The notes beneath the pieces were generated by a model. It was given only the letters and a program-made list of their open reading frames with translations. It was not told the DNA's origin and searched no databases. From a virus, in the IMG/VR virus record IMGVR_UViG_3300017963_002325, positions 1 to 25,998 of that record: a stretch of DNA of 25,998 nucleotides; one strand, written 5' to 3'. Below, piece after piece: positions 1 through 7,197 of the stretch (its first letter is position 1; each line of letters begins with the position of its first letter). The position numbers and the translations under genes are program-made.

Positions 1-631
1 AACGCCAGTAGTTGCAGGCCATCGAGACTGTGTACCCTCGGATCTCGCCGATCGCGCGTCCTGCAGCTGCTCCGATCCAGTTCAACAAAGGAGAGGCGCA
101 GAGAGCGCCTGCGCCGAGCCAGAGCATCGACCAGGGTACCTTCCAGACCCCTATGCCGATGCACGCACCCATGCCGAGAGCAGTCCACGTGAAGAACCAT
201 GCCTTCTTGCGAGGCCACAGATAACCTAGTCCGAGACCTGCGACGAGCATCCCGAAGCAGGCGAGTGCCCACAACTTGCCGTAGATGAAGAACGGGATCA
301 AGAGCGCAAGGAAGAGCAAGTGAGGCAATCCGTAGATCCACTTCAACCACGACCAGTCGACCATGTGCTGACCTTCGTGGGCTCGTGTCTTGAACGTCCA
401 CCACTCGCGAGCGAGCACTTGCAGCTTACGACCAGCACCCCAGAAGATCTGGTTGTAGTTCCTGGTCGTGTTGTACCGCATGTAGTCCGGGTTGAACGGA
501 GCCACCAGGTGAGCGAGGATGGCTGAAGACTTCTCTTCCTCCTTGAAGCGGTCCTTGTAGTCAGCACCGAACTTCTTCCTGCATAGGTTGAGGAGCATGT
601 CCCCAGCCTTCTGCTCCATTGGACTCGCCAT
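1..631 (-). CDS. Membrane protein with HExxH motif (3' end outside window)
   Basis: This open frame runs off the left edge, so only the first 210 residues are visible. The start ATG at 631 has an AAGGAG ribosome binding site just upstream. The first 70 residues are soluble and charged. A zincin-type HEGQH motif lies at residues 85-89, after an aromatic stretch (EWWTFK). From about residue 98 there are several hydrophobic segments rich in Trp, Leu and Gly, broken by a PRKK loop near 160, so the protein is very probably a multi-pass inner-membrane protein. HExxH is the zinc and catalytic motif of many metallopeptidases, and small membrane-linked HExxH proteins do occur in phages, but a peptidase role is only inferred. 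The motif could be chance, and a third zinc ligand cannot be assigned. It is the last visible gene of the leftward block containing terminase and HU. Confidence 0.75.
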   Translation of the reverse strand, partial: MASPMEQKAGDMLLNLCRKKFGADYKDRFKEEEKSSAILAHLVAPFNPDYMRYNTTRNYNQIFWGAGRKLQVLAREWWTFKTRAHEGQHMVDWSWLKWIYGLPHLLFLALLIPFFIYGKLWALACFGMLVAGLGLGYLWPRKKAWFFTWTALGMGACIGIGVWKVPWSMLWLGAGALCASPLLNWIGAAAGRAIGEIRGYTVSMACNYWR

Positions 632-646
632 GGTAGCTCCTTTCGT

Positions 647-1402
647 CTAGACCGACTGCTGCAGACGCTCTGGTACGGTACCGTCCTCGAGATAGGCCAT
701 CATCTCGTCTTCGGTAAGGGAGTCCAAATCGATCTCGTCCTGCTTGGTCTCGCCGTTACCGTTCTCATTCGACCGAGCACTCTTCGCACGTTCGACAGCC
801 TCGTTGACCTTGTCCTGGATGAACTGCTTCTCGCTCTCCTCGAGGTTCTCCTCGGCGAGAGTCTCGACGATGTCGTCGATCTCACAGCCCATGTCGATGT
901 ACTCCTGGAACTGCTGGAAGGTGCATCCGAGGATCTGAGACCACTCGACTGCGGTGTGGGTCTCGTCGTTGTACGTGTACTCGGTCATCTGCTTGCGCTC
1001 TTCCTCGAGCATCTGAGCGCGTTCCTTGTGGTACTCGTTGATCACCTGAGCACGAGCAACGTTCAGCTCGTGCATGCTGAGGATAGGGATCTCGACTTCG
1101 ACTGTTTCGAGCTTGCCCTCAGCATTCGCGACTGCGAACCCGTTCTCGTCGACCTTCGCTGTCGTGATCTTGATCTTCTTCTCAGTCAGCACTCGAGCGA
1201 TCGCGTTGACCGAGAACATGAGGTTGGCGACGACCTGAGCCTCCTCGATCCTCGTGTCATTGATCTTCTGCTGTGCAGTCTCAAGAGTCTCGAGACGCTG
1301 ATGCAGCTTGATCTGCTTCTTCAGATCTGCTGACATCTTCTGCATCTTCGACGATTTCGTCGAAGTCGTCTTCCTCTTCCTCGGCTTCTGCGAACGCGGC
1401 AT
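647..1402 (-). CDS. Phage protein of unknown function, acidic and helical
   Basis: This 251-residue protein is not recognised. The N-terminal 20 residues are strongly basic (KPRKRK). A long, probably helical region follows (about 20-70), then a mixed region with a short hairpin-like stretch (NAEGKLETVEVEIP), a second helical charged region (about 115-210) and an acidic C-terminus. The start at 1402 is chosen because AGGAG lies 6 nt upstream. Internal Met codons at residues 20 and 23 lack a comparable site. With this start the gene overlaps the end of the HU-like gene by 122 nt in another frame. No membrane segment or enzyme motif is visible. Position beside terminase and HU suggests a virion or packaging-related role, but that is weak inference. 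Confidence 0.75.
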   Translation of the reverse strand: MPRSQKPRKRKTTSTKSSKMQKMSADLKKQIKLHQRLETLETAQQKINDTRIEEAQVVANLMFSVNAIARVLTEKKIKITTAKVDENGFAVANAEGKLETVEVEIPILSMHELNVARAQVINEYHKERAQMLEEERKQMTEYTYNDETHTAVEWSQILGCTFQQFQEYIDMGCEIDDIVETLAEENLEESEKQFIQDKVNEAVERAKSARSNENGNGETKQDEIDLDSLTEDEMMAYLEDGTVPERLQQSV

Positions 1403-1691
1403 CGGACTCTCCTAGAGCTTGAGTCATTTGTTTGTCAAAGAAACGGGTCGATCGGAACCCTAGGCGAACTTTGGGAGGTATCTGCAGGATCTCTCCTGAG
1501 GATGGCTGCTCCCAGGTCCTCCCTTTCGTGAACCGAGGGTAGAACGTCCCGAACTTGGGAATCTGGACCTCTTCTCCTGTGAGAAGCACTTCTTGTATCG
1601 CATTGAAGACGAGCTTCGCCGCCAGACGTGCATCTTCCCTAAGGAGATAGTGATCCTTCATCAACTTTCGTATGAAGGCATTGAACGTCAT
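1281..1691 (-). CDS. HU/IHF-family DNA-binding protein
   Basis: The first 85 or so residues follow the HU/IHF pattern: an N-terminal helical half, then a beta-rich half with KFGTF (around 46-50), a charged beta-arm region (TKGRTWEQPSSGE) and a closing segment ending in a hydrophobic-basic strand (RLGFR). HU-type proteins form dimers that bend and compact DNA in the cytoplasm. Phage versions may organise replicating or packaged DNA. The protein is 136 residues against about 90 for bacterial HU. The extra C-terminal 45 residues are very acidic (EEEDDFDEIVED), which is atypical. That tail is encoded in the 122 nt shared with the next gene. The ATG at 1691 lies 2 nt after the zinc-ribbon stop codon with no clear ribosome binding site, so translational coupling is likely. 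Confidence 0.85.
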   Translation of the reverse strand: MTFNAFIRKLMKDHYLLREDARLAAKLVFNAIQEVLLTGEEVQIPKFGTFYPRFTKGRTWEQPSSGEILQIPPKVRLGFRSTRFFDKQMTQALGESDAAFAEAEEEEDDFDEIVEDAEDVSRSEEADQAASASRDS

Positions 1692-1693
1692 GG

Positions 1694-1870
1694 TTAATCT
1701 AGCAGCGTCCTTCTGGTGCGCGTCTCGTCACCAGTACTCTCGTCTGAACTGGGAGGGAGTCTGACCGGTTCGGGTAGTACCTGACCGCAGCGGACGCATG
1801 TCGTCAACACGACTGGTCCGCTACCCTCTGTCTTCTCTTGTCTGTTGTCGTACCCGCAGTTCGGACACAT
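1694..1870 (-). CDS. Small zinc-ribbon protein, 58 residues
   Basis: A short open frame fills the gap between terminase and HU. It starts at ATG 1870, with AGGAGG ideally spaced upstream, and ends in TAA at 1694-1696. It begins MCPNCG and contains a second knuckle CVRCG at residues 25-29, a two-CxxC zinc ribbon (C2, C5, C25, C28). A polar, Arg/Thr-rich tail follows. Zinc ribbons of this kind bind nucleic acid or mediate protein contacts, and the specific role is unknown. The four cysteines, the strong ribosome binding site and the tight spacing to both neighbours (9 nt from the terminase stop, 2 nt from the HU start) all support a real gene. Confidence 0.8.
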   Translation of the reverse strand: MCPNCGYDNRQEKTEGSGPVVLTTCVRCGQVLPEPVRLPPSSDESTGDETRTRRTLLD

Positions 1871-1879
1871 GATCGCCTC

Positions 1880-3952
1880 CTAATCCTCGAAGAGAGTCTC
1901 TAGTGGATTCTTCTGGTTTGGACGAGCAGCTACCCACGTCGAAGACTTGATCTGTTGGATCGGATCTGGTCCTGTACCGAAGTGGTGCTCTAGTCTTTGT
2001 TTGAGTTCACGTTCTTCTGGCTCAGCTTGTAGCTCTTGCTTCACCTCCAAGAGTCTCGTGACTACACCGCAGACTCCGTCAGAGACGTCCTTACTACCAC
2101 CTCGAGGGTGGTCGATCGGAGGTTTAGCCTTGGTCAGAGTACGATCCTGGAGAGTGGTGATCTCGTCGGTGAACGGTTCGTACTCGTACATGTCAAACCT
2201 ACCCTCCATGATCGTGGAACGTAGGTAGTGGTACGGGATCGCCTTCTTGTCGACCGACAGCAGCTTGACATCAAATCCTGCCTTCTTCATCTGCTGCATC
2301 GAATCGACACTCTGGAACCCGTCGTACGAGACATACTTGATAGGGAACCCGATGTGGTGCAGGTAGAAGATGAACTGTCGGATCTTGGAGAAGTCGATCT
2401 CACTTCCTCTTGCTGCGCGGATACGTAGTGCGAAGTCGACGAACATCCCGTAGTCCGTTGCACGGTAGGGACGTTCGTCGGCGTCGAACCGCGTAACTGC
2501 TTTGACGTCTCCTATACAACCCATAGCCATACCAGCACAGTCCTTCTTGACTGCGAGGTCGACATGGACTGCTCGATCGACACCAGCGAACCAGCGAGGA
2601 CGCCACGCACCAGTCGCCTTGTCGTGCTGCAACATGCACTTGGTCTTGTCGAACACATCGATGATCGTGCGATCGTCGTCTGCTTCGATTGAGAGCTCTA
2701 CCGTATCTACGGTGAACGGATGGTCTCGGATGGTCGAATCACGGTAGCAATCGTACAGCTTGTCTCGACGTGGCAAGAACAGGTCCGTCCCGTAGGTTGG
2801 GATACCTGCTAGGTCTCGGATCGCTCCTTCGACATCGTACTCGAAGCGTTGCCGCAGAGACTCTGGGACGTCGATGACCTCGAGGTTCTTCTGAGCGACG
2901 TCTCCCAGCTGGTCGTCTCGCGGGATGAACGATCGGATCCGCTGGTTCCCTACTACGACCTTGAACGTGTCTTGTCCTTCGAACAGGTGGCTTTTGATCT
3001 CCCAGAGCTTGAACGCAGAGATATGCGTGTGAGGATCGCTAGAGACCTTCTTGACGTGTTTCTCGAGAAAGGAATCCTTCCCACGGACCTGAGAAACAAG
3101 CATCAGGATACCCGGATTCGAGCCTCCTGCTTGCATGAATCGAGAATCCATACGAGACCGGACCTGTCCATACATATCCGCTACCTGAGAACGTTCCTCG
3201 TCGGAGATGGACTTCTCCTTACCCATGTCTGCTTCGTCTAAGAGACCTCCGAAGATGTTCTGTCCAAGAGCATGGATCGCTTGAGAGCCCATCGCGACCG
3301 TGATGTTCTTCGGGAACTGTACGAACGAGTTCGCCATGTCCTCGAGGTTCATCCCGTACATACGATTGAGTCGTTGCAGCCACCCAGGGACTGTCCTCTG
3401 GTTCATGTACGTCCGACGGATCACATCCTGGAAGTACGGGGAGAGCTTGGTCCAGCTCATCAGGTACTGGTAGGCTGTGTCCTTCGCGAGGTACTTGAAG
3501 ATATTGAAGAGACCGAAGACGATCGGAGATCTCGCCGTCAGGCCATAGTAGTCCTGCGGGTCTTTCATGCAGGTCAACCAGTAGATCTTGTAGAGTAGCG
3601 AAATGACAGCGATGGTCGTCTTACCCGCGCCGATGCACCCTCGAAGAATCCATTCTCCTATCTCTGCTGCAGGGTCGTGGACCCTACGGAGTTCCGTCCT
3701 CCATAGCGGAAAGATGCTCTTACCGACCTGTCCGAGGTAGTAGTCGTCGTCGAGGAACTCGTCGATCGAGACAGGCTTCCTCTCGAAGTCCTCCATCCAC
3801 AGAGCCTCGAGGACACCGCTCTCGCCAGACTTCTCCACTTCTCGTAGAGCAGTCAAGATGACCCGTCTCTCTTCCGGAGCAATCGTGTCCAGTAGAGAAT
3901 GGTCTCCGGCTCTGACGCGAGCGATGATCGAGGCTGCTGTGGCTATCTTCAC
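1880..3952 (-). CDS. terL: Terminase large subunit (DNA-packaging ATPase/nuclease)
   Basis: TerL drives ATP-dependent DNA packaging into the procapsid and cuts the concatemer. The N-terminal ATPase shows Walker A GCIGAGKT (residues 105-112), Walker B GGLLDEAD (235-242) and a coupling motif MLVSQ (284-288). The C-terminal nuclease (about 445-640) has an RNase H-like fold pattern, with candidate metal ligands D455 (HVDLAV) and D534 (SYDGF) and a late Asp in KDVSDGV. At 690 residues it is somewhat longer than many TerL proteins. The start is GTG at 3952, overlapping the thyX stop by 4 nt with no clear ribosome binding site, so translation is probably coupled. No small terminase subunit is recognised; the helical protein at 4978-5592 is one untested candidate. 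Confidence 0.95.
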   Translation of the reverse strand: MKIATAASIIARVRAGDHSLLDTIAPEERRVILTALREVEKSGESGVLEALWMEDFERKPVSIDEFLDDDYYLGQVGKSIFPLWRTELRRVHDPAAEIGEWILRGCIGAGKTTIAVISLLYKIYWLTCMKDPQDYYGLTARSPIVFGLFNIFKYLAKDTAYQYLMSWTKLSPYFQDVIRRTYMNQRTVPGWLQRLNRMYGMNLEDMANSFVQFPKNITVAMGSQAIHALGQNIFGGLLDEADMGKEKSISDEERSQVADMYGQVRSRMDSRFMQAGGSNPGILMLVSQVRGKDSFLEKHVKKVSSDPHTHISAFKLWEIKSHLFEGQDTFKVVVGNQRIRSFIPRDDQLGDVAQKNLEVIDVPESLRQRFEYDVEGAIRDLAGIPTYGTDLFLPRRDKLYDCYRDSTIRDHPFTVDTVELSIEADDDRTIIDVFDKTKCMLQHDKATGAWRPRWFAGVDRAVHVDLAVKKDCAGMAMGCIGDVKAVTRFDADERPYRATDYGMFVDFALRIRAARGSEIDFSKIRQFIFYLHHIGFPIKYVSYDGFQSVDSMQQMKKAGFDVKLLSVDKKAIPYHYLRSTIMEGRFDMYEYEPFTDEITTLQDRTLTKAKPPIDHPRGGSKDVSDGVCGVVTRLLEVKQELQAEPEERELKQRLEHHFGTGPDPIQQIKSSTWVAARPNQKNPLETLFED

Positions 3953-4968
3953 AGGAGTTCGCCAGTGTCAGGGTCTCGACGCCAGAAGTCCTTGTACTGC
4001 AGACGCATGTGGTTGAAGTTGACCTCCTCCTGCTGCGTCGGACTCGTGTAGACTTTGCCTTCGTTCTGGTGATGTACCCAGAGCGAACACGGAGGCAGCT
4101 TGTCCTCTCCTTCGTACCGACGCTGGTTGTCCGTGTTGTACAAACAGCCATTGAACTTCTCGTTCTTGATGCACGGAGGCGTGATGAGCTTGGCGAATGC
4201 CGGATGGATCTTCTCGACGCACTCCGCGACCATACCCTTGATGATCGGACCCCAGTAGCCAAGCTGGAGGATCCAGCAACCTCGCTTGCCGATGATGTGG
4301 AGTAGGGATGCGACGTTGAGCTTCCACGAGATGGAGTGGGTAGAACCGAGAGGGATCACCTCGCGAGCCTGTTCCATCGGACATCCCTGTTCGACCCACT
4401 TGGCGTAGTTCGCTTGGATGTCGTACATCAGCTGACGGTACTCCATCTCCCGCTTCTCGTCCTGACGGAACCACTCAGGGATGATGAAGTTACCGTTGTT
4501 CGCGAACCTCGTCATGTCGAGGATACGCATTGACTGCGACCACCACGTCGAATCGGAGATCTCCGGAGCGAAGTCGACACCGAGACGTTCACCGACCTTG
4601 ACACCGATACGGTGGCGAACCATCTGCTCGCGGAACGAGACCGACACGTTCTCCAGCATGAAGACCAGATCGATGTTCTCCATGACCGGAACCTTCATGT
4701 CCAGCAGCTTCGCGAAGAGATCCGTTGGATTCGGGAACTCGTTGGTCCACTGGTTGTACGTCGCACCACGTGACTGGTCCACAGGAACTCCCCTCATCGC
4801 CGCAGCAGTCTCCACGATAGGAGCAGCCATCGTCTTACCGACGGCAGACAAGTAGTCCTGTTGGACTTCCTCGAGTGTCTTCTCGTACTTCGAACACTGC
4901 CAGATCTCGTAGATCGTCTTGATGGGATCTGGGGTGTGAGCTATCAATGTGACCTTGGGTTCTTTCAT
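3949..4968 (-). CDS. thyX: ThyX-like flavin-dependent thymidylate synthase, divergent
   Basis: ThyX makes dTMP from dUMP using FAD, NADPH and methylene-tetrahydrofolate. The family layout is visible: FREQMVRHR at about 112-120 matches the start of the ThyX motif, and the C-terminal substrate-binding region has QAREVIPLG (about 190-198) followed by a segment with an Asn and a conserved Arg (KLNVASLL, GKRG). The signature is not canonical. RHR is followed by IGVKVGER, so Arg stands where the RHRx7S motif has Ser, and the usual NEQS/SxR pattern is missing. At 339 residues it is longer than typical ThyX (about 220-270). It may have altered activity or substrate, for example a modified pyrimidine. 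Start ATG 4968 has AGGAGA upstream. Confidence 0.8.
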   Translation of the reverse strand: MKEPKVTLIAHTPDPIKTIYEIWQCSKYEKTLEEVQQDYLSAVGKTMAAPIVETAAAMRGVPVDQSRGATYNQWTNEFPNPTDLFAKLLDMKVPVMENIDLVFMLENVSVSFREQMVRHRIGVKVGERLGVDFAPEISDSTWWSQSMRILDMTRFANNGNFIIPEWFRQDEKREMEYRQLMYDIQANYAKWVEQGCPMEQAREVIPLGSTHSISWKLNVASLLHIIGKRGCWILQLGYWGPIIKGMVAECVEKIHPAFAKLITPPCIKNEKFNGCLYNTDNQRRYEGEDKLPPCSLWVHHQNEGKVYTSPTQQEEVNFNHMRLQYKDFWRRDPDTGELL

Positions 4969-4977
4969 CGCCTTCTC

Positions 4978-5592
4978 CTATGGTTTCGAACGATCGCCGT
5001 TCGACTTGTCCGGTGGTAGTGCTCCTTCGATGAGGTCACCCTCGTGTTCCTCTTCGTCCATCGATATGTCGTGGATCAGTCCTTCGACGATCCTACGGAC
5101 ATTGCCACGCTGTTGAGCATTCAGCTTTGGTAGAGCCGCTAGAGCATTTATCTCCTCGGTCTCGCGTGTCGTGAGCGTACTCGTTATCGCTGCTTGTGCG
5201 GTCGCTAGCTCCATACGCATGTCAGCGACCTTCTTCACGTAGTCTAGCGAATTGTTGAGATTGCTCTGTTGTAGCGCGTAGACCTTGATCAGCTCCTTCG
5301 GACACATGGAGGCGATGACTTCAGGCTTCTCAATCTGCTCTTCGAGAGAGTCGATCGTCCTCATCAACCTGAGGATACGCTGTAGCTGTCGGTTGGCTAC
5401 GCCAACCATGAACACTCGTAGCTGGTTCTCGTAGTTACTGACCGCCTGCTTGACGGCCTTACGGATCATCTGAGGATCCGTGTACTTCGCCGTGATCGCC
5501 TTTACGATGACTTCGAGGACCTTGTCCTCGTCTTGGATCGGGCGATCGAGCAGCCTGTTAAGTGTCGCTTCGATATCGCCTGCGTCGCTCAT
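4978..5592 (-). CDS. Helical protein of unknown function
   Basis: This 204-residue protein is not recognised. It is almost entirely predicted helix, with charged heptad-like stretches (about 60-150) and a polar, acidic C-terminus ending KSNGDRSKP. It starts at ATG 5592, overlapping the end of the HTH gene by 35 nt. The upstream ribosome binding site is weak (AGG). Two genes upstream of terL in the same leftward run, it could be a terminase small subunit or a structural accessory protein, but no DNA-binding motif or diagnostic signature supports either. No cysteine motif, signal peptide or membrane segment is present. Confidence 0.75.
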   Translation of the reverse strand: MSDAGDIEATLNRLLDRPIQDEDKVLEVIVKAITAKYTDPQMIRKAVKQAVSNYENQLRVFMVGVANRQLQRILRLMRTIDSLEEQIEKPEVIASMCPKELIKVYALQQSNLNNSLDYVKKVADMRMELATAQAAITSTLTTRETEEINALAALPKLNAQQRGNVRRIVEGLIHDISMDEEEHEGDLIEGALPPDKSNGDRSKP

Positions 5593-5947
5593 GTAGAACC
5601 TGCATCCCTAGCTCGCCTTCGATCAGCTTCTTGGTCTTCTCGTAGACGAGTCTAACGTTCTCGGTTGACAGATGGTACTCCCTCGACAGATCGTGGATTA
5701 CCTGCGCTCGGTTCTTCGACGTAGCATTCTTGACTCGGATGTAGATATGCACCTCTGCTGCGAGACGATGCAACTCACGAACCGGAGGGAACTTGATCTT
5801 GTTACCAGCAAAGATGTCAAGAACTCTCAGAGTCAGATCCTTACCAAGGACTTCGTACAACTCTGGGAGGAAGTCGTACTGTCCCGAGCATAGCAGTAGG
5901 ACATAGAACACGTCCGCTGCGTAGCCGTTGATGTCAAGAATCCTCAT
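5558..5947 (-). CDS. Small helix-turn-helix (Mor-like) protein
   Basis: This 129-residue protein starts at the second Met of a longer frame (MRILDING), because AAGGA lies 5 nt before that ATG and the upstream part overlaps the sigma-like gene. The central part is helical. The segment LSREYHLSTENVRLVYEKTKKLI near residues 94-116 resembles the helix-turn-helix of Mor/C-type transcription activators (an LSxxYxLS turn followed by a recognition helix). It probably binds DNA as a dimer and regulates transcription. It overlaps the sigma-like gene by 14 nt, so the two are probably co-translated and may act together on late genes. The family match is by pattern only. Confidence 0.65.
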   Translation of the reverse strand: MRILDINGYAADVFYVLLLCSGQYDFLPELYEVLGKDLTLRVLDIFAGNKIKFPPVRELHRLAAEVHIYIRVKNATSKNRAQVIHDLSREYHLSTENVRLVYEKTKKLIEGELGMQVLHERRRRYRSDT

Positions 5948-6590
5948 CCAAGTCCTTGTAGTAGTACAGCGATGTCTTAACGAGCACACGCGTGTACTTC
6001 AGTAGAGCTTTGGTCCTCCTACGAGTCAGCGAGAACTTGTACTGAGCAGCCATCGGATCCGCAGACATGTAACCTAGCTCGCAGAGAGCCATGTAACAAC
6101 ACGCATCCTTCTCAGGACCTATGAAACGACAGTCGTTCTTTACCAGAGATTTGATGAGATCGGTGAGCTGTCGTAGATGGATCCTCGCTTCTACCTCTCG
6201 GTGCCCAGGTACTCTACCACTGAACGATTCAAGGAGAAGCTCGTCAGGTTCAATGACTTTCTCAGCAGAGCGACGAATCGTGTCGATCATCGCCCGTTTG
6301 ATGGATGTGTACAAGAACGAAGTGAAGCTACGCACACAGTCGGTAGGCACTCCTCCGTCTTCGAACTCTTCGAACAGCTTCGTTAGAGCATCGCACTTGA
6401 GTCCTTCGAGCGACTCGCCTACCAAGCGATCCTGTTTGATCTCCGTGCTCGCAACGATACCCACCAGAGGTGCTACTTGTAACAGAAGCTCTTGGAGGAG
6501 CTCTCTGTCTCCCTTGCACCCATTCTGGTACTCATCGGCCAGGGCGCAGGAAAGGACTGGATCGTAGCTACCCTCAAAGAGTCTCACCAT
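5934..6590 (-). CDS. Sigma-70-family-like factor
   Basis: The 218-residue protein has a sigma region 2-like core at about residues 55-110: LKCDALTKLFEEFE followed by FTSFLYTSIKRAMIDTIRR, matching the 'yl...i...mid..R' helix that binds the RNA polymerase clamp and the -10 element. The C-terminal half is helical and basic (SLTRRRTKALLKY) and could play the region 4 role. T4-type phages use a similarly small factor (gp55) for late promoters, so a late-transcription role is likely. It is followed by an HTH gene, and packaging genes lie downstream. Start ATG 6590 overlaps the resolvase stop by 17 nt and has only a weak ribosome binding site. Exact sigma group is not assigned. Confidence 0.75.
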   Translation of the reverse strand: MVRLFEGSYDPVLSCALADEYQNGCKGDRELLQELLLQVAPLVGIVASTEIKQDRLVGESLEGLKCDALTKLFEEFEDGGVPTDCVRSFTSFLYTSIKRAMIDTIRRSAEKVIEPDELLLESFSGRVPGHREVEARIHLRQLTDLIKSLVKNDCRFIGPEKDACCYMALCELGYMSADPMAAQYKFSLTRRRTKALLKYTRVLVKTSLYYYKDLDEDS

Positions 6591-7038
6591 TCAGTAGCCT
6601 ACGTACGCATTCGGCGCACCACAGAGCGTCAGCTTCATTGTCATCCTCGGGCAAGTAGTTCCATCGCTGGAGAGTAGCTCCTTCAACGGCCTCTTTGTCT
6701 GCGGAGGACAGAGTCGTAGCTGTTCTCTTGATCTGCTGAACGGTAATATGCACTATCCAGTCCTCAGGGATGCCACATATGTAACAACCCTTCCAAAGAA
6801 GAGCTTCGTAGCCACCGTAAGCATGTGCAGCCTCGACACCTCTGTGTCGACGGACTTTCTCATATCCGACCGCGCTAACTCCTTCCACGAATACTCCTTC
6901 GAGAAGAGTCTCAAACTCGTGGATGGACCTACCGCTACGTCGTCCGAGGTCCCATGTGCCTGAACGTAGCCTACTTCCGTCTTCTTCGAGGATCGCATAG
7001 CCGCACTTGCGTCCTAGATCGAATCCTGCGATTAGCAT
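6574..7038 (-). CDS. RuvC-like Holliday junction resolvase
   Basis: RuvC-type nucleases cut four-way DNA junctions using two metal ions held by four acidic residues. With the start at ATG 7038 (154 residues) the pattern is complete: D7 in GFDLGRKCGYA, E60 in VGYEKV, and an acidic cluster EDDNEADAL (D132/D133/D137) near the end. The fold order strand-D, strand-E, helix-D fits the RNase H-like resolvases used by phages to debranch DNA before packaging. A start 30 nt further upstream is possible, but GGAG sits 8 nt before ATG 7038. That GGAG lies inside the tRNA-like cloverleaf described separately, so translation could depend on that fold. Confidence 0.88.
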   Translation of the reverse strand: MLIAGFDLGRKCGYAILEEDGSRLRSGTWDLGRRSGRSIHEFETLLEGVFVEGVSAVGYEKVRRHRGVEAAHAYGGYEALLWKGCYICGIPEDWIVHITVQQIKRTATTLSSADKEAVEGATLQRWNYLPEDDNEADALWCAECVRRLLNGETL

Positions 7039-7040
7039 AG

Positions 7041-7104
7041 TCGGATCTCCGGGGCTCGAACCCGACACCAGTCGGTCAACTGAGTGGCCAGTACCACGAT
7101 CCGA
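7041..7104 (-). ncRNA. tRNA-like cloverleaf, 64 nt, non-canonical
   Basis: Read on the minus strand, the sequence folds into a cloverleaf. The acceptor stem is TCGGATC/GATCCGA (7 bp). A first arm GTGG/CCAC (4 bp) has loop TACTGG. A second arm TCAGT/ACTGG (5 bp, one wobble) has loop TGACCG. A third arm TCGGG/CCCGG (5 bp, one wobble) has the classic T-loop TTCGAGC. It is too short for a normal tRNA: there are no bases at positions 8-9, the anticodon loop has 6 nt, the variable region has 2 nt, and no CCA follows (CTATG instead). It is either a shrunken or decayed tRNA or an RNA control element. Its 3' strand contains the GGAG and runs to 3 nt before the resolvase start codon. The rest of the 7039-7197 gap shows nothing clear. 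Confidence 0.45.
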
Positions 7105-7197
7105 TGGGAGGCAGTTTAGCGTCTGTGCCTAGGACGAGACGTACTACTCTTGAAGGGTTGAGACTGGCTGAGGTGGGAAGGGAGAGACGACGTAGAC

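Noticed and set aside
3720-4474. Minus-strand frames of 168 and 180 residues overlapping terL and thyX
   Set aside because: Other-frame shadows, rich in Ser/Arg, overlapping genes with clear catalytic motifs.
7041-7104. A normal, functional tRNA gene
   Set aside because: Too short by about 10 nt, with a 6-nt anticodon loop, 2-nt variable region, no U8 and no CCA. Kept only as a tRNA-like element.
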